Assembly: GCA_030653435.1 (NCBI GenBank)
Contig: JAURZI010000111.1
Span: forward strand, 124,001-188,000
DNA length: 64,000 bases
Source: Methylovulum sp.
Lineage (GTDB): Bacteria; Pseudomonadota; Gammaproteobacteria; Methylococcales; Methylomonadaceae
Direction of reading: 5' to 3'
Part shown: positions 16,871-25,519 of the stretch, piece after piece
How positions within the stretch are numbered: position 1 is the stretch's first letter
How the letters are laid out: every line of letters begins with the position of its first letter
Program-made: the position numbers and the translations under genes
Notes under the pieces: model-generated
Seen by the model: the letters and a program-made list of their open reading frames with translations, nothing else
Told to the model about the DNA's origin: nothing
The model's database searches: none

Positions 16871-18151
16871 TTAACGGCTGAACCAACAGGTTTGGTTACG
16901 GCCTTTGGATTTGGCGGTATAAAGTGCGGAGTCCGCGTGATGCAGAGCGATTTCACTATTGGCGTTTGTTGCCGATAATGCGGCGACGCCGATGCTGACG
17001 GTATAACTTATCTGGCCTTTTGCATGCGGCAGTATGGCCGCGGCTACCTGCATCCGTAAGCGCTCGGCCATCGCCAGGGCATCGGTTCGATCGGCACCCG
17101 GCAGGATGATTGCAAACTCTTCGCCGCCCAAGCGTGCAGGCAAGTCAATGCTGCGTACGTTAGCCCTGATCAAATCGGCAAAATGGCGCAACACCTCATC
17201 CCCGGCAGCATGACCGTAGGTGTCATTGATACGCTTAAAGTGGTCCAAATCCAGCATCAGCAGCGCTATCGGCGCGCTGTCCAATCGGGCTAGCCGTGCC
17301 GTCTCCTGCTCCAAATGCTCCAAAAATACCCTGCGGTTGAACAGTCCGGTTAAAGAATCGGTGCGGGCCAGCCTTTGCAGCTCTTCCTCCATGCGTTTGC
17401 GTTCGGTAATATCTTCCTTAATGCCGATAAAATGATTGATTTCCCCGGCCTCATTGCGTACCGGGGAAATGCTCAGTTCTTCATGATAAAGCTCGCCATT
17501 CTTGCGTCTGTTGATGATTTCCCCGCGCCAGGTATCGCCTTTAAGGATGGTTTTCCACATGGCTTCGTAAAAACCTTGATCTTGTAAGCCTGATTTAATC
17601 AATTCAGCCGGTCGTTTGTTCAGCACGTCCTGCAAATCATAGCCACTCGATTTACAAAAGGACGGGTTGGCCCATTCGATATACCCTTCCTTGTCGGTTA
17701 TGACTATGCTATTGGCGGCGGCTTCCAATGCCGCCACCAATAACCGGTTATGGGCGTCCATTTCGACGCGTTGCATGGCATAGCGGATGGCGCGTATCAG
17801 GCTGTCCGGGCTGAACTCGCCTTTGACCAAATAATCGGCCGCGCCTGCTTCCAATGTATTCAGGGCAAATTCAGTGTCGTATTGCCCGGTCAAGACGATA
17901 ATCGCCACGCCACGGTTGGTTTTTTTTATCATACGCACCGTGTCCAGCCCTGAAGAGTCAGGCAATGACAAATCGAGCAACACCACATCAAAGGGCTGTT
18001 GCGCCAATTGTTGCTGTGCTTTGCTTAAGGTGTCTACGCAGATCACGTCAAAAGACGCACTGTGCGGCTGGCGTAAACCTATTTGCACCAGCCGTGCATC
18101 GCCTATTTCGTCTTCAACCAATAACACCCGGATTGATTTGAGCATATTCAT
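16871..18151 (-). CDS. Receiver-PAS-GGDEF diguanylate cyclase
   Basis: 426 residues from the ATG at 18151, whose ATGA overlaps the stop of the preceding receiver gene. Order: receiver domain (1-125, phospho-Asp in VVLLDLSLPDSSG), PAS/PAC (about 140-255), GGDEF (about 265-426). The active-site motif is RLGGEEF, competent for c-di-GMP synthesis, and an RSID motif five residues upstream is a canonical RxxD product-inhibition site. It is the output gene of the five-gene operon and would turn kinase signals into c-di-GMP. A reading from 18190 would add 13 residues inside the upstream gene and is not preferred. Confidence 0.93.
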   Translation of the reverse strand: MNMLKSIRVLLVEDEIGDARLVQIGLRQPHSASFDVICVDTLSKAQQQLAQQPFDVVLLDLSLPDSSGLDTVRMIKKTNRGVAIIVLTGQYDTEFALNTLEAGAADYLVKGEFSPDSLIRAIRYAMQRVEMDAHNRLLVAALEAAANSIVITDKEGYIEWANPSFCKSSGYDLQDVLNKRPAELIKSGLQDQGFYEAMWKTILKGDTWRGEIINRRKNGELYHEELSISPVRNEAGEINHFIGIKEDITERKRMEEELQRLARTDSLTGLFNRRVFLEHLEQETARLARLDSAPIALLMLDLDHFKRINDTYGHAAGDEVLRHFADLIRANVRSIDLPARLGGEEFAIILPGADRTDALAMAERLRMQVAAAILPHAKGQISYTVSIGVAALSATNANSEIALHHADSALYTAKSKGRNQTCWFSR

Positions 18152-18597
18152 GCCGTTTTCTCTTGCGGCAAACGCACTAGATCGAACCAATAATCGCCCA
18201 GCCTGGTGATGGCTGCTATCAGTTGGGTAATATCGATGGGTTTGGTGATGTAGCCGGCGGCGCCCAGGTCATAGGAGATGAAAATGTCGCGCTCTACATT
18301 CGATGTGCTCAGCACGACTACCGGAATGGTCTTGAAGGCTTTGTCCGCTTTAATGGCGGACAAAAATTCGTAACCGTTCATGCGAGGCATGTTGATGTCC
18401 AATAGGATCAGATCCGGACAAGGCGCATTGTCATATTCGCCGTTACGCCTTAGAAAGTCCAAACCTTCGATGCCACCTGCCACATGGCTCATGCGGGCGA
18501 GTATTTTGCTTTCCTTAAGCGCCAGTTTTACTAAATAAGCATCGGCAGGCTCATCTTCCAGTAATAAAATTTCAAAAGGTTTAGGCTGGGTAAGCAT
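18148..18597 (-). CDS. Single-domain response regulator, Rcp1-like
   Basis: 149 residues forming a stand-alone receiver domain. The acidic pocket is LLLEDEPAD, the phospho-Asp is in LILLDINMPRMNG, the Thr/Ser switch in VVLSTSN and the Lys in GYITKPID. The slightly long alpha-4 region is typical of Rcp1-type receivers that partner phytochrome-like kinases. The ATG overlaps the stop of the upstream kinase (TAATG) and the gene overlaps the diguanylate cyclase, so it probably shuttles phosphate between the kinases and the cyclase receiver. Confidence 0.93.
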   Translation of the reverse strand: MLTQPKPFEILLLEDEPADAYLVKLALKESKILARMSHVAGGIEGLDFLRRNGEYDNAPCPDLILLDINMPRMNGYEFLSAIKADKAFKTIPVVVLSTSNVERDIFISYDLGAAGYITKPIDITQLIAAITRLGDYWFDLVRLPQEKTA

Positions 18598-20906
18598 TAA
18601 CTGTCTCGTGTGTATTGGGGTAAATCGAATAATACGGTGAGGCCGCCGCCGGGTGTTTCTTGCAAACTTACTGAGCCGTTACAGCTTTCGACGATGCGTT
18701 TGACTATGGCCAGGCCGATACCGGTACTCCTGGGGTTGCTGCTTAGCTGCAAGCGTTCAAAGACACGAAAAACCCGTTCGCGGTAGGCTGGTGGAATGCC
18801 GGTGCCATTATCGGCAAAGCGGCAATATACTCTGCCTGCTTTTAACTCGCCACTGATACGTATTATGGGCGCCCTGTCTTGCCTGGCATAAAGCAAGGCA
18901 TTATCCGTCAGGATGCCCACAAGGCTGTGTAAACGCTGTTTGTCGATCTCGATTTTAGGCAATCCCTCAGCACAGTCAATGCTTGCCTTGTGTTCCTCTA
19001 TATATTGGCCGTAACGCGCTGTCACTTGATGCACTATATGTGTTAAATCAACGGCTTCAATCGGCCCGCCCGGTTCGCTAGCGACCAGGTAAAGATCAAT
19101 GTCACTGACTAAGGCCCGCTGCCGTATCGCGCTTTGTTCAAGGTAGTAAAGGCTTTGGGAAATGTCATCGTTCATTCCGGTTTCGTACAACTGCTGGCTG
19201 AGCTGTTGGGTAAAATTTAATATCCGTCGCGTCGGTTCTTGTAAATGGTGTGCGGCGATGACGGCAAACTGGTGTAGGGTGGCTTCGGCATGTTTAAGTT
19301 TGCTGATGTCCGTGCAAGAGCCGATATAACCGAGGAACACCCCTTGCTCATCAAACCGGGGGACGGCGCAATCAAGCAGCCAACGGTATTCGCCATCGTA
19401 GCGCCTCAACCGATATTCCATCTGGAAGGGTTGTCGCGCATCAAAACGGGTGGCGTAAACGGTCTGGCAAAGTCGGGCATCATCGGGATGCACATGTTCC
19501 ATCCAGCCGTTGCCTAATTCCTGTTCCAGGCGGCGTCCGGTGAAATCAAGCCAAACCTGATTAAACCAGTTGCATAGCTTGTCGGTACCGGACATCCAGA
19601 TCAATACCGGCGCGGCATTGGCAACGCTACGGAAGCGGGCTTCGGATTCTTGCAGCGCCGATTCAAAATGCTTGCGTTCGGTGATGTCCCGCGAGGAGGC
19701 GAACAATAAAGGTTCGCCGCCTATTTCAATACCACGCGCACTGATTTCTACATCGATAACCCGGTTGTCGGCCCTGCGGTGCCGGGTATTGAAAACAGCG
19801 GGTTGCCGGATTAATTGTTGGATTTTACTTAATAGCTGTTCCGGCGACCATTGCCTATCCCAATCTTTGATATTCAGCAACGTGCCTACCGGATAGCCCA
19901 ACATTTGATAAAAGGAATCGCTGGCTTCCAGCAACCGGCCTTGGGCATCGAGTACATGTAATCCATCGGTGGCGGTTTCGAGCAATAGCTGGTAGCGCTG
20001 TTTTTCTTTGGACAGGTTTTTTTCTATTTGTTTGCGTTCAGCGAGATACGTGGCTTGGGCCATGCCGACCAGCGCCAATATCACCGTATAAAACCATAAG
20101 TTAGTCAGACCGGTTTGGGCAATGTCGTCGGCAAAATAACCCACTCCGTGTATCGCGCCCAGTAAGGCTTGGCCTGCTATCATGACGATAACAAGTACAG
20201 TGCCGTGGATGCCCAGGTAAATAGCGGTAAACGTGACAAACAAAAACATCAGGAAGCCGCGGGCCAGTATACCGATAGCATCATGGAACCAGCCCAGGAA
20301 TACAATCTGCCCCATTAAAAAAGTCAATAGCAATGGCAGCGCCAGTTCGAGGATGCTTGTGTGCTTGGGCCAGTGATAAGGCGGTTGCCAAATTAACATT
20401 AGCGGCGTCAGCAATACGATACCCAGGGTGTCGCCCATCCACCAGCGGGTCGCGTCCAGAATAAATATGCCGGTCGGGGACGTGCCGGACAGCAGCAGCA
20501 CGGCGGCAACGAATACGGCGCCGATTATGCAGCCTATGCCGGCGCCCAAGACGATCAGGCGCAGATAATCCCGTAAGGAAATGATGTTTAAATTAAATGG
20601 CCTGCCGCGTGCCAGCAAGTAGTGGGCCAATAAGGCTTCCAGCGTACTGCCTACGGCAATGGGCAAAGCCACGGCAACGGGAAGTCCGGTTAGCGTGTTG
20701 TTCACGAATGCTCCTGCCAGCACCGCCCAGGCATAGCGTTTGCCGCCCAGCAGCAAGACCGCCAATGCCAGACCGCTGGGCGGCCAGACCACGTTCACGA
20801 CGCTGTAGGCGGCAAAAAAGCCCAGCGTCAGCTGGGCTAGCAGCAGGTAAAGGATAGCCACAGCGACTATTTTAAAGAGAGTCTGTGCAGTTTCCGTGGG
20901 CATCAT
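18597..20906 (-). CDS. MASE1-PAS-PAS histidine kinase
   Basis: 769 residues. The N-terminal 300 residues form a multi-helix MASE1 sensor (VVNVVWPPSGLALAVLLLGG). Two PAS domains follow (about 310-420 and 430-550), then a HisKA-type dimerisation helix and an HATPase_c domain with DNALLYA, DNGTGIP and STGIGLAIVKRI. At the phospho-acceptor site the usual SHDLQEP is AHHLQEP: the histidine is kept, but the acidic residue after it, normally the general base for autophosphorylation, is His. The start codon overlaps the stop of the upstream PBP-kinase. Confidence 0.92.
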   Translation of the reverse strand: MMPTETAQTLFKIVAVAILYLLLAQLTLGFFAAYSVVNVVWPPSGLALAVLLLGGKRYAWAVLAGAFVNNTLTGLPVAVALPIAVGSTLEALLAHYLLARGRPFNLNIISLRDYLRLIVLGAGIGCIIGAVFVAAVLLLSGTSPTGIFILDATRWWMGDTLGIVLLTPLMLIWQPPYHWPKHTSILELALPLLLTFLMGQIVFLGWFHDAIGILARGFLMFLFVTFTAIYLGIHGTVLVIVMIAGQALLGAIHGVGYFADDIAQTGLTNLWFYTVILALVGMAQATYLAERKQIEKNLSKEKQRYQLLLETATDGLHVLDAQGRLLEASDSFYQMLGYPVGTLLNIKDWDRQWSPEQLLSKIQQLIRQPAVFNTRHRRADNRVIDVEISARGIEIGGEPLLFASSRDITERKHFESALQESEARFRSVANAAPVLIWMSGTDKLCNWFNQVWLDFTGRRLEQELGNGWMEHVHPDDARLCQTVYATRFDARQPFQMEYRLRRYDGEYRWLLDCAVPRFDEQGVFLGYIGSCTDISKLKHAEATLHQFAVIAAHHLQEPTRRILNFTQQLSQQLYETGMNDDISQSLYYLEQSAIRQRALVSDIDLYLVASEPGGPIEAVDLTHIVHQVTARYGQYIEEHKASIDCAEGLPKIEIDKQRLHSLVGILTDNALLYARQDRAPIIRISGELKAGRVYCRFADNGTGIPPAYRERVFRVFERLQLSSNPRSTGIGLAIVKRIVESCNGSVSLQETPGGGLTVLFDLPQYTRDS

Positions 20907-23017
20907 GCTAGGTTTGTGATAACCGGGATTTCAAACCAAAAGCAACTACCCTGATTTTCCCCTAAGGATTCGACGCCTATTCGGCCGCCGTGATGCTCGA
21001 CAATTTTTCGGCACAGCGCGAGCCCCACACCCGTGCCTTCAAACCGGCTGCGCGTTTGCAGGCGCGAGAACACTTTAAACAACCGGTCAGTTTGGGCAGG
21101 ATCGATGCCTACGCCTTGGTCGCGCACGGTTACCCTAAACACTCCGGCTATCGTCGAGCCTTCGATGTCCACATGAGGAGCTACTCCTTCGGCATGATAT
21201 TTAACGGCATTACTAATCAGGTTTTGCAGTAAGCGGCTCAGCTCATCACGACTGGCCACCAGCTCCGGCCAATCCCCCGATACCTGCACACAGGCCCCGC
21301 TGGCGCTTATTTCCGGTTCCAGGAATGCCAATGCTTCAGCCAGCACCTCGCGGCTGGCAATACGCGCCATGGGCGCAGTGATGCGTCCGATCCGGGAGAA
21401 GTCCAGTAAGGACAGGATCATTTGGTCCATGCGTTTGGCGCCATCAATTGCAAACGCCAGGTATTGCCGGGTGTCGTCATCCAGTTGTGCCGCCAATGCC
21501 CGCTCAATCAACGACAGGTAACTACTCACCATGCGTAACGGCTGGCGCATATCGTGCGAGATGGCATAGGCGAATTGTTCCAGGTCGGCATTAGAACGAT
21601 GCAGTTCTGCTTCCACTTTTTTGTGCGGCGTGATGTCTGTGGAAATGCCGCATAAGGCGTAGATATGGCCGTGGCTGTCGCGCAAGGGCAGTTTTATGGA
21701 CAGATGGCTGTGTTGTTGGCCGGTTATCTTGAAGGTGTTGGTTTCGACGATTTCCAGGCGTTCGCCGTTTTCAAGGACACGGCGGTCATTGGCTTTGGTT
21801 TGCCCGGCGTTGTCGGCAGTAAAGAAATCGTCGGCTTCGTGCCCCACGATTGCCGATAACGGTGCGCCAAAAAGTTCGCAAAGCGCATGGTTGACAAACT
21901 GATAACGGTAATGGGTGTCTTTGATATAGATACAGGCGCCGAGATTGTCGAGTATGGCCGCTAATTTATTTTCGCCTTCCCTTGCGTGGTTTCTGGCCTG
22001 TCGCAACTGTCTGTTTTTCAGCAACAGCAGCAAGGCCAGCAATCCGATGACTACACCGGCTAGTGCCAGAATAGCGGCTTGGTAGCGGTAGCGCACGATA
22101 ATGTCCCGCCAGGTAAAGGTGGGGGCCGTATCAAAAGGGGGGAGGCGTAACGCCCTCAGCAAGTCTTCTACCGGTCCGTAATCGGCCGGGATGGTAAAGC
22201 CGTGATAGCCGAAGGCGCGGGCCAGCGGCCCCTCATGCTCAATCATCAGTAACAGGGCGGTGACTTGACGGGCGAGTTCTTCATCGACATTCGGCGTCGC
22301 AACGAATGGCCAGTTCGGGTAAAGCCGGGTGGACAATACATAAGGGAAGCTGGGCAGGTCTTGCCGGTTGAGAATTTTAAACTGGTTGAGCTTAAGTTTG
22401 CCGGCTTTGTCCATTGTTTCCAGGACACCGGTACGCACGAAACCCACATCGGCTTTTTTTTTCAGCACCGCATCAACGACGTTATCATGCGGCATTCCGG
22501 CTTCAAGCAGCCGGACATCATCATTCACCGCAATGCCTGCTTCTGCCAGTTGGTAAGCCTGGGCCTGATAGCCGCCTAAGGACGAGGTGCTGGGTGCCGC
22601 CAGTATTTTGTCTTTGAGATCCGCCAGCCGGTTAATATCGTTACGTTGCTTCAGGGTGAAAATCACACCGCCCAAGGCGTCCAATGGCTGCTGGTCCACC
22701 GAGTCCTGTAAGGTTGCCAACACGCCGGACAAGGCGTTTTTTTGCCGCAATTGCATGTAATGTCCAGGGTTGGTGAGGACGAAATCGAGCTCATGGCGCT
22801 GCAATTGGCTGTCCAACTCAACAAGATCCAATATCCGTATACTCAGTTGTTTGCCCGGTAGCGAGCGCGTCAAATATTCGGCTAACGGTTGCCAGCGGGC
22901 TTCCATAGCAATCTTGGGGTTGGTCGCCAGAATGCCTAAGGTCATGGTTCGCTGCTGGGAAAACCCCGGCGCCGACATCAGCATGTATCCTAAGGCTATC
23001 CATAACAAGCAACGCAT
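20903..23017 (-). CDS. Hybrid sensor: PhnD-like periplasmic domain fused to PAS histidine kinase
   Basis: 704 residues. Signal peptide (1-20), a PhnD/type-2 periplasmic binding domain to about residue 300 (MTLGILATNPKIA, DFVLTNPGHYMQLR, LGGYQAQAYQL, GFVRTGVLETM), a membrane helix near 315-335 (AILALAGVVIGLLALLLLL), a PAS domain, a HisKA helix with intact SHDMRQPLR, and HATPase_c with NLISNAVKYH, DQGVGID and GTGVGLALCRKI. The architecture reads an extracytoplasmic small molecule directly into autophosphorylation. The ligand is unknown; PhnD domains bind phosphonates or related anions in transporters. It starts 1 base after the binding-protein gene. Confidence 0.93.
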   Translation of the reverse strand: MRCLLWIALGYMLMSAPGFSQQRTMTLGILATNPKIAMEARWQPLAEYLTRSLPGKQLSIRILDLVELDSQLQRHELDFVLTNPGHYMQLRQKNALSGVLATLQDSVDQQPLDALGGVIFTLKQRNDINRLADLKDKILAAPSTSSLGGYQAQAYQLAEAGIAVNDDVRLLEAGMPHDNVVDAVLKKKADVGFVRTGVLETMDKAGKLKLNQFKILNRQDLPSFPYVLSTRLYPNWPFVATPNVDEELARQVTALLLMIEHEGPLARAFGYHGFTIPADYGPVEDLLRALRLPPFDTAPTFTWRDIIVRYRYQAAILALAGVVIGLLALLLLLKNRQLRQARNHAREGENKLAAILDNLGACIYIKDTHYRYQFVNHALCELFGAPLSAIVGHEADDFFTADNAGQTKANDRRVLENGERLEIVETNTFKITGQQHSHLSIKLPLRDSHGHIYALCGISTDITPHKKVEAELHRSNADLEQFAYAISHDMRQPLRMVSSYLSLIERALAAQLDDDTRQYLAFAIDGAKRMDQMILSLLDFSRIGRITAPMARIASREVLAEALAFLEPEISASGACVQVSGDWPELVASRDELSRLLQNLISNAVKYHAEGVAPHVDIEGSTIAGVFRVTVRDQGVGIDPAQTDRLFKVFSRLQTRSRFEGTGVGLALCRKIVEHHGGRIGVESLGENQGSCFWFEIPVITNLA

Positions 23018-23018
23018 C

Positions 23019-23987
23019 TTAATCCTCTTGCGGCAAATAATCGGCGCTGATCAGCTGGGCCAAGGCATCGCCACGGGCAATAAAATGCTCTTTGACCATT
23101 AGCGTCGAAAGTGTTTGGGCGACATTGAGCAACGGGCTATCCGAAGCAGCAAGCAATTTCCGGTTGGCGTACAGATCGGGCAGGTCTATGCCCCGGAACG
23201 TGTTTAATACCTGGTTGCCGGGGACCTGCAAGCGCTCCGCCATGCGGTAAGCGGCATCCAGAGGATTGCCGCGCAGGTGTTTCAAGGCGCGCAAATGCCC
23301 TGCCACTAACGCTTTAACGGCGGCCGGGTTGCTTTGTAAGGCATCCGTTCTGACCGCCAGCACATCGAAAATGGTGTTGGGCAGTTTCCTGCTGTCGAAC
23401 AGCAGACGGGCGTCTTGGTTGAGCAGCTTGCCGGCGACCGGCTCATAGGTGATCAAGGCATCCACTTTCCCGTCATGCCATGCGTCCAGATGGTCATTGA
23501 TATTAAGCGGCACCGGCAGCACGTCTGTTGGTTTGAGCTTCGCGGCGGCTAAGGTTTTAAACAGCATTAACGCGCCTAATGCCGATTGTTCAACGCCGAT
23601 GCGTTTGCCGACGAGCTTATTCAGGCTGTCGATGCCGGGTTTGCCCAACACCTGGTCGGCCCCGACCGACATATCGAAAACCAACACCACGGTCAAGGCT
23701 ATGCCTTGCGCCCTGGCGCGCAGCACTTCATCCAGTGTCAGCGCCGCGCCGTCTGCCTTGCCTTCCGTCAGGGCTTGCAAAGATGCCGTAGCGGACGTGG
23801 TTTCTTGCAGTATCAGGCCTTGCTGCGGCAGCCAGCCTTCGCGGCGGGCTAAAAACATCAGCTCATAACCCGGCCAAACATGGCTGGCTATCGTCAACGG
23901 CGGGGTCCGGCGAACATCGCAGCGGATGAGCGCAGGCAGCATGATGAGCATCAGCAGCAGGGCCAGATTGCGGTGCAGGGAAAACAT
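23019..23987 (-). CDS. Periplasmic substrate-binding protein, NMT1/SsuA-TauA type
   Basis: 322 residues. N-terminal hydrophobic export segment followed by an NMT1-like binding fold: SHVWPGYELMFLARREGW, the ATASLQALTEGKADGAALTLDE stretch split across two strands, GKRIGVEQSALGALM, and VDALITYEPVAGKLL. Such proteins normally feed ABC importers for sulfonates, nitrate or pyrimidine precursors, but no permease or ATPase gene is nearby. Being first in an operon of sensor kinases, it is better explained as a ligand-presenting sensor partner. The signal peptide ends LIRC, a poor lipobox, so lipidation is uncertain. Confidence 0.88.
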   Translation of the reverse strand: MFSLHRNLALLLMLIMLPALIRCDVRRTPPLTIASHVWPGYELMFLARREGWLPQQGLILQETTSATASLQALTEGKADGAALTLDEVLRARAQGIALTVVLVFDMSVGADQVLGKPGIDSLNKLVGKRIGVEQSALGALMLFKTLAAAKLKPTDVLPVPLNINDHLDAWHDGKVDALITYEPVAGKLLNQDARLLFDSRKLPNTIFDVLAVRTDALQSNPAAVKALVAGHLRALKHLRGNPLDAAYRMAERLQVPGNQVLNTFRGIDLPDLYANRKLLAASDSPLLNVAQTLSTLMVKEHFIARGDALAQLISADYLPQED

Positions 23988-24032
23988 CAGATGGGCCTTT
24001 TGGGCAAAAGTAGGTATAGCATCGGCGATGCG

Positions 24033-24827
24033 TCAGAACATTTTGCTGAATATGGTCATGCCGATTTCAAACGCGATCAGCCCGATAATGATTAATTCCA
24101 ATATGGATGAATGCCGGTGTTTTTGTTCGTCCGCCAACATTTCAAATAATTCGTGGATAGTTTCCAGTTTCTTCGACAGCACTCCGGTGCGGGGAGCCAC
24201 TTCAAGATATTTGGCGGCAATGCTGTAAAAGGTTTCGTATTCGGGATATTCCCAAAAAAAATCCGGGGTATCCAGTAAATCGTAATTCAGGATAATGTCG
24301 CTTTTGGTTAAAAACAGTTGTCCACGGATTTTGGCAATTTTATGGCGGCTTAGTTTGATGCTGCCGTTTTCTGCCAATGATTTCGGGATATAGCGCGTAT
24401 TATTGATCGTACTTATCGCATTGGTTTCAAACGACGCCAGTTTTATCGACTGCGCCATAGCTTGTGACAACGAAAACATCAGGATAGGATCAGAAGACTC
24501 AATTTCAATATGGTCTTCGATAATGCGCGTGCCGGCGCAATCCAGCGCGAAAGTGAAATGGTCCTCTTCTATAATGTCTAACGGGTTTTCTGCATGCTGC
24601 AATAGCAACTGGCGCAATTTGGCTTGCTGTTCGGCACTGACATTCCACAGCACAACGGCTCCGTAAGCAAACACGACTGACCAGGAATGGTCATCTTCTA
24701 TGAGTAGTGAGCCTTTAATAATCCGTATCAGTGTTGAATCGGAAATTAAGTTTGCCAGTGCGCTAATGTCAAAACCTTGGGCAAGGCAGTAGGCGGTGCA
24801 GTGCATGGTTTTATGGTTTTCCGACAT
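24033..24827 (-). CDS. RMD1/DUF155 family protein with C-terminal membrane anchor
   Basis: 264 residues. Family marks are the AYGAVVLWNVS strand, IRGQLFLTKSDIILNYDLLDTPDFFW and the TIHELFEML helix; a C-terminal transmembrane segment (LELIIIGLIAFEIGMTIF) completes the RMD1/Sif2 layout. Eukaryotic relatives act in mitochondrial translation and meiotic division; bacterial function is not known. It stands alone, 45 bases downstream of the signalling operon's first gene border on the same strand, so it may be upstream in the same transcript, but the strong hairpin at 24851-24916 is before it, not after. Confidence 0.85.
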   Translation of the reverse strand: MSENHKTMHCTAYCLAQGFDISALANLISDSTLIRIIKGSLLIEDDHSWSVVFAYGAVVLWNVSAEQQAKLRQLLLQHAENPLDIIEEDHFTFALDCAGTRIIEDHIEIESSDPILMFSLSQAMAQSIKLASFETNAISTINNTRYIPKSLAENGSIKLSRHKIAKIRGQLFLTKSDIILNYDLLDTPDFFWEYPEYETFYSIAAKYLEVAPRTGVLSKKLETIHELFEMLADEQKHRHSSILELIIIGLIAFEIGMTIFSKMF

Positions 24828-24850
24828 GACGGGTCCTCACAGGCAACGGC

Positions 24851-24916
24851 GCAGGCCGGATCGCCCTCACACGCCCTGATGCACAAGGTATGGGGCGTAT
24901 AGGTGATCCGGCCTGC
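24851..24916. terminator. Long two-stage inverted repeat, possible terminator of the 24942-25355 gene
   Basis: GCAGGCCGGATC (24851-24862) pairs perfectly with GATCCGGCCTGC (24905-24916), and an inner pair ACGCCC/GGGCGT (24871-24876/24893-24898) extends the structure. It follows the stop of the minus-strand secreted-protein gene at 24942 and precedes the RMD1 start. No long U tract follows, so it may act as a partial terminator or an RNA-stabilising hairpin. Confidence 0.6.
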
Positions 24917-24941
24917 ATTCATAATGATTATAATTCAAGGG

Positions 24942-25355
24942 TCATCGGTCGGCTATTTTCAACAGCCAGCCGTTTTCAGCTTCACAGCGCGGGGATTTGG
25001 CACTGACTTTGATATTGATACGGGCTGCCGTGTTGACTAGGCTATCAGGTAATTTGCCTTTTACCAGATAATAAGGATCCTTGAATTCAGTAGTCAGTTC
25101 AACCGGTATGTTTTTTACCGTGGCGGAAATTTGTTCAGGTTTGTGGATGTTCAGCGCAATAAACGAAAATTCGGCGCCGGGCACTACGGTTTCAAGATGC
25201 GCGGGTTGAAATTTTGCCAGATGTGGTTTTACGCAGCTACTGGCGCTGCCTCCGCCGCCGCCAGCCCCACCGCCATGACCGCTATGATGTTCTGTAGCTT
25301 CGGCAACGCCGACGGAACATAGCGCGGCAAGCATAAGTGACATTATTTTTTTCAT
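24942..25355 (-). CDS. Hypothetical secreted protein with glycine-rich N-terminus
   Basis: 137 residues. A clear signal peptide ends near AEA-TEHH. The mature N-terminus is a His/Gly-rich stretch (HHSGHGGGAGGGGG), followed by a small beta-rich domain with two cysteines (SSCVKPHL and SPRCEAENG) that could form a disulfide. I do not recognise a family. The His-rich start could bind metal; this is inference. It is flanked by a strong hairpin downstream and a 164-base gap upstream (25356-25519) in which nothing was recognised. Confidence 0.7.
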   Translation of the reverse strand: MKKIMSLMLAALCSVGVAEATEHHSGHGGGAGGGGGSASSCVKPHLAKFQPAHLETVVPGAEFSFIALNIHKPEQISATVKNIPVELTTEFKDPYYLVKGKLPDSLVNTAARINIKVSAKSPRCEAENGWLLKIADR

Positions 25356-25519
25356 AGGTTTTTCCTCTCATTATTTTTATTATCATACGACGGCACGGTC
25401 ATGTTGCCATGTCGGCATGTAGCGTGCAACACCTTCATTTTATTGGCCTCAGTTCAGCGAATATATAGGCAGTGCCATCACTGCCAATTATAGTCCAGTG
25501 TGCGGGCCAAATTCTAAGC

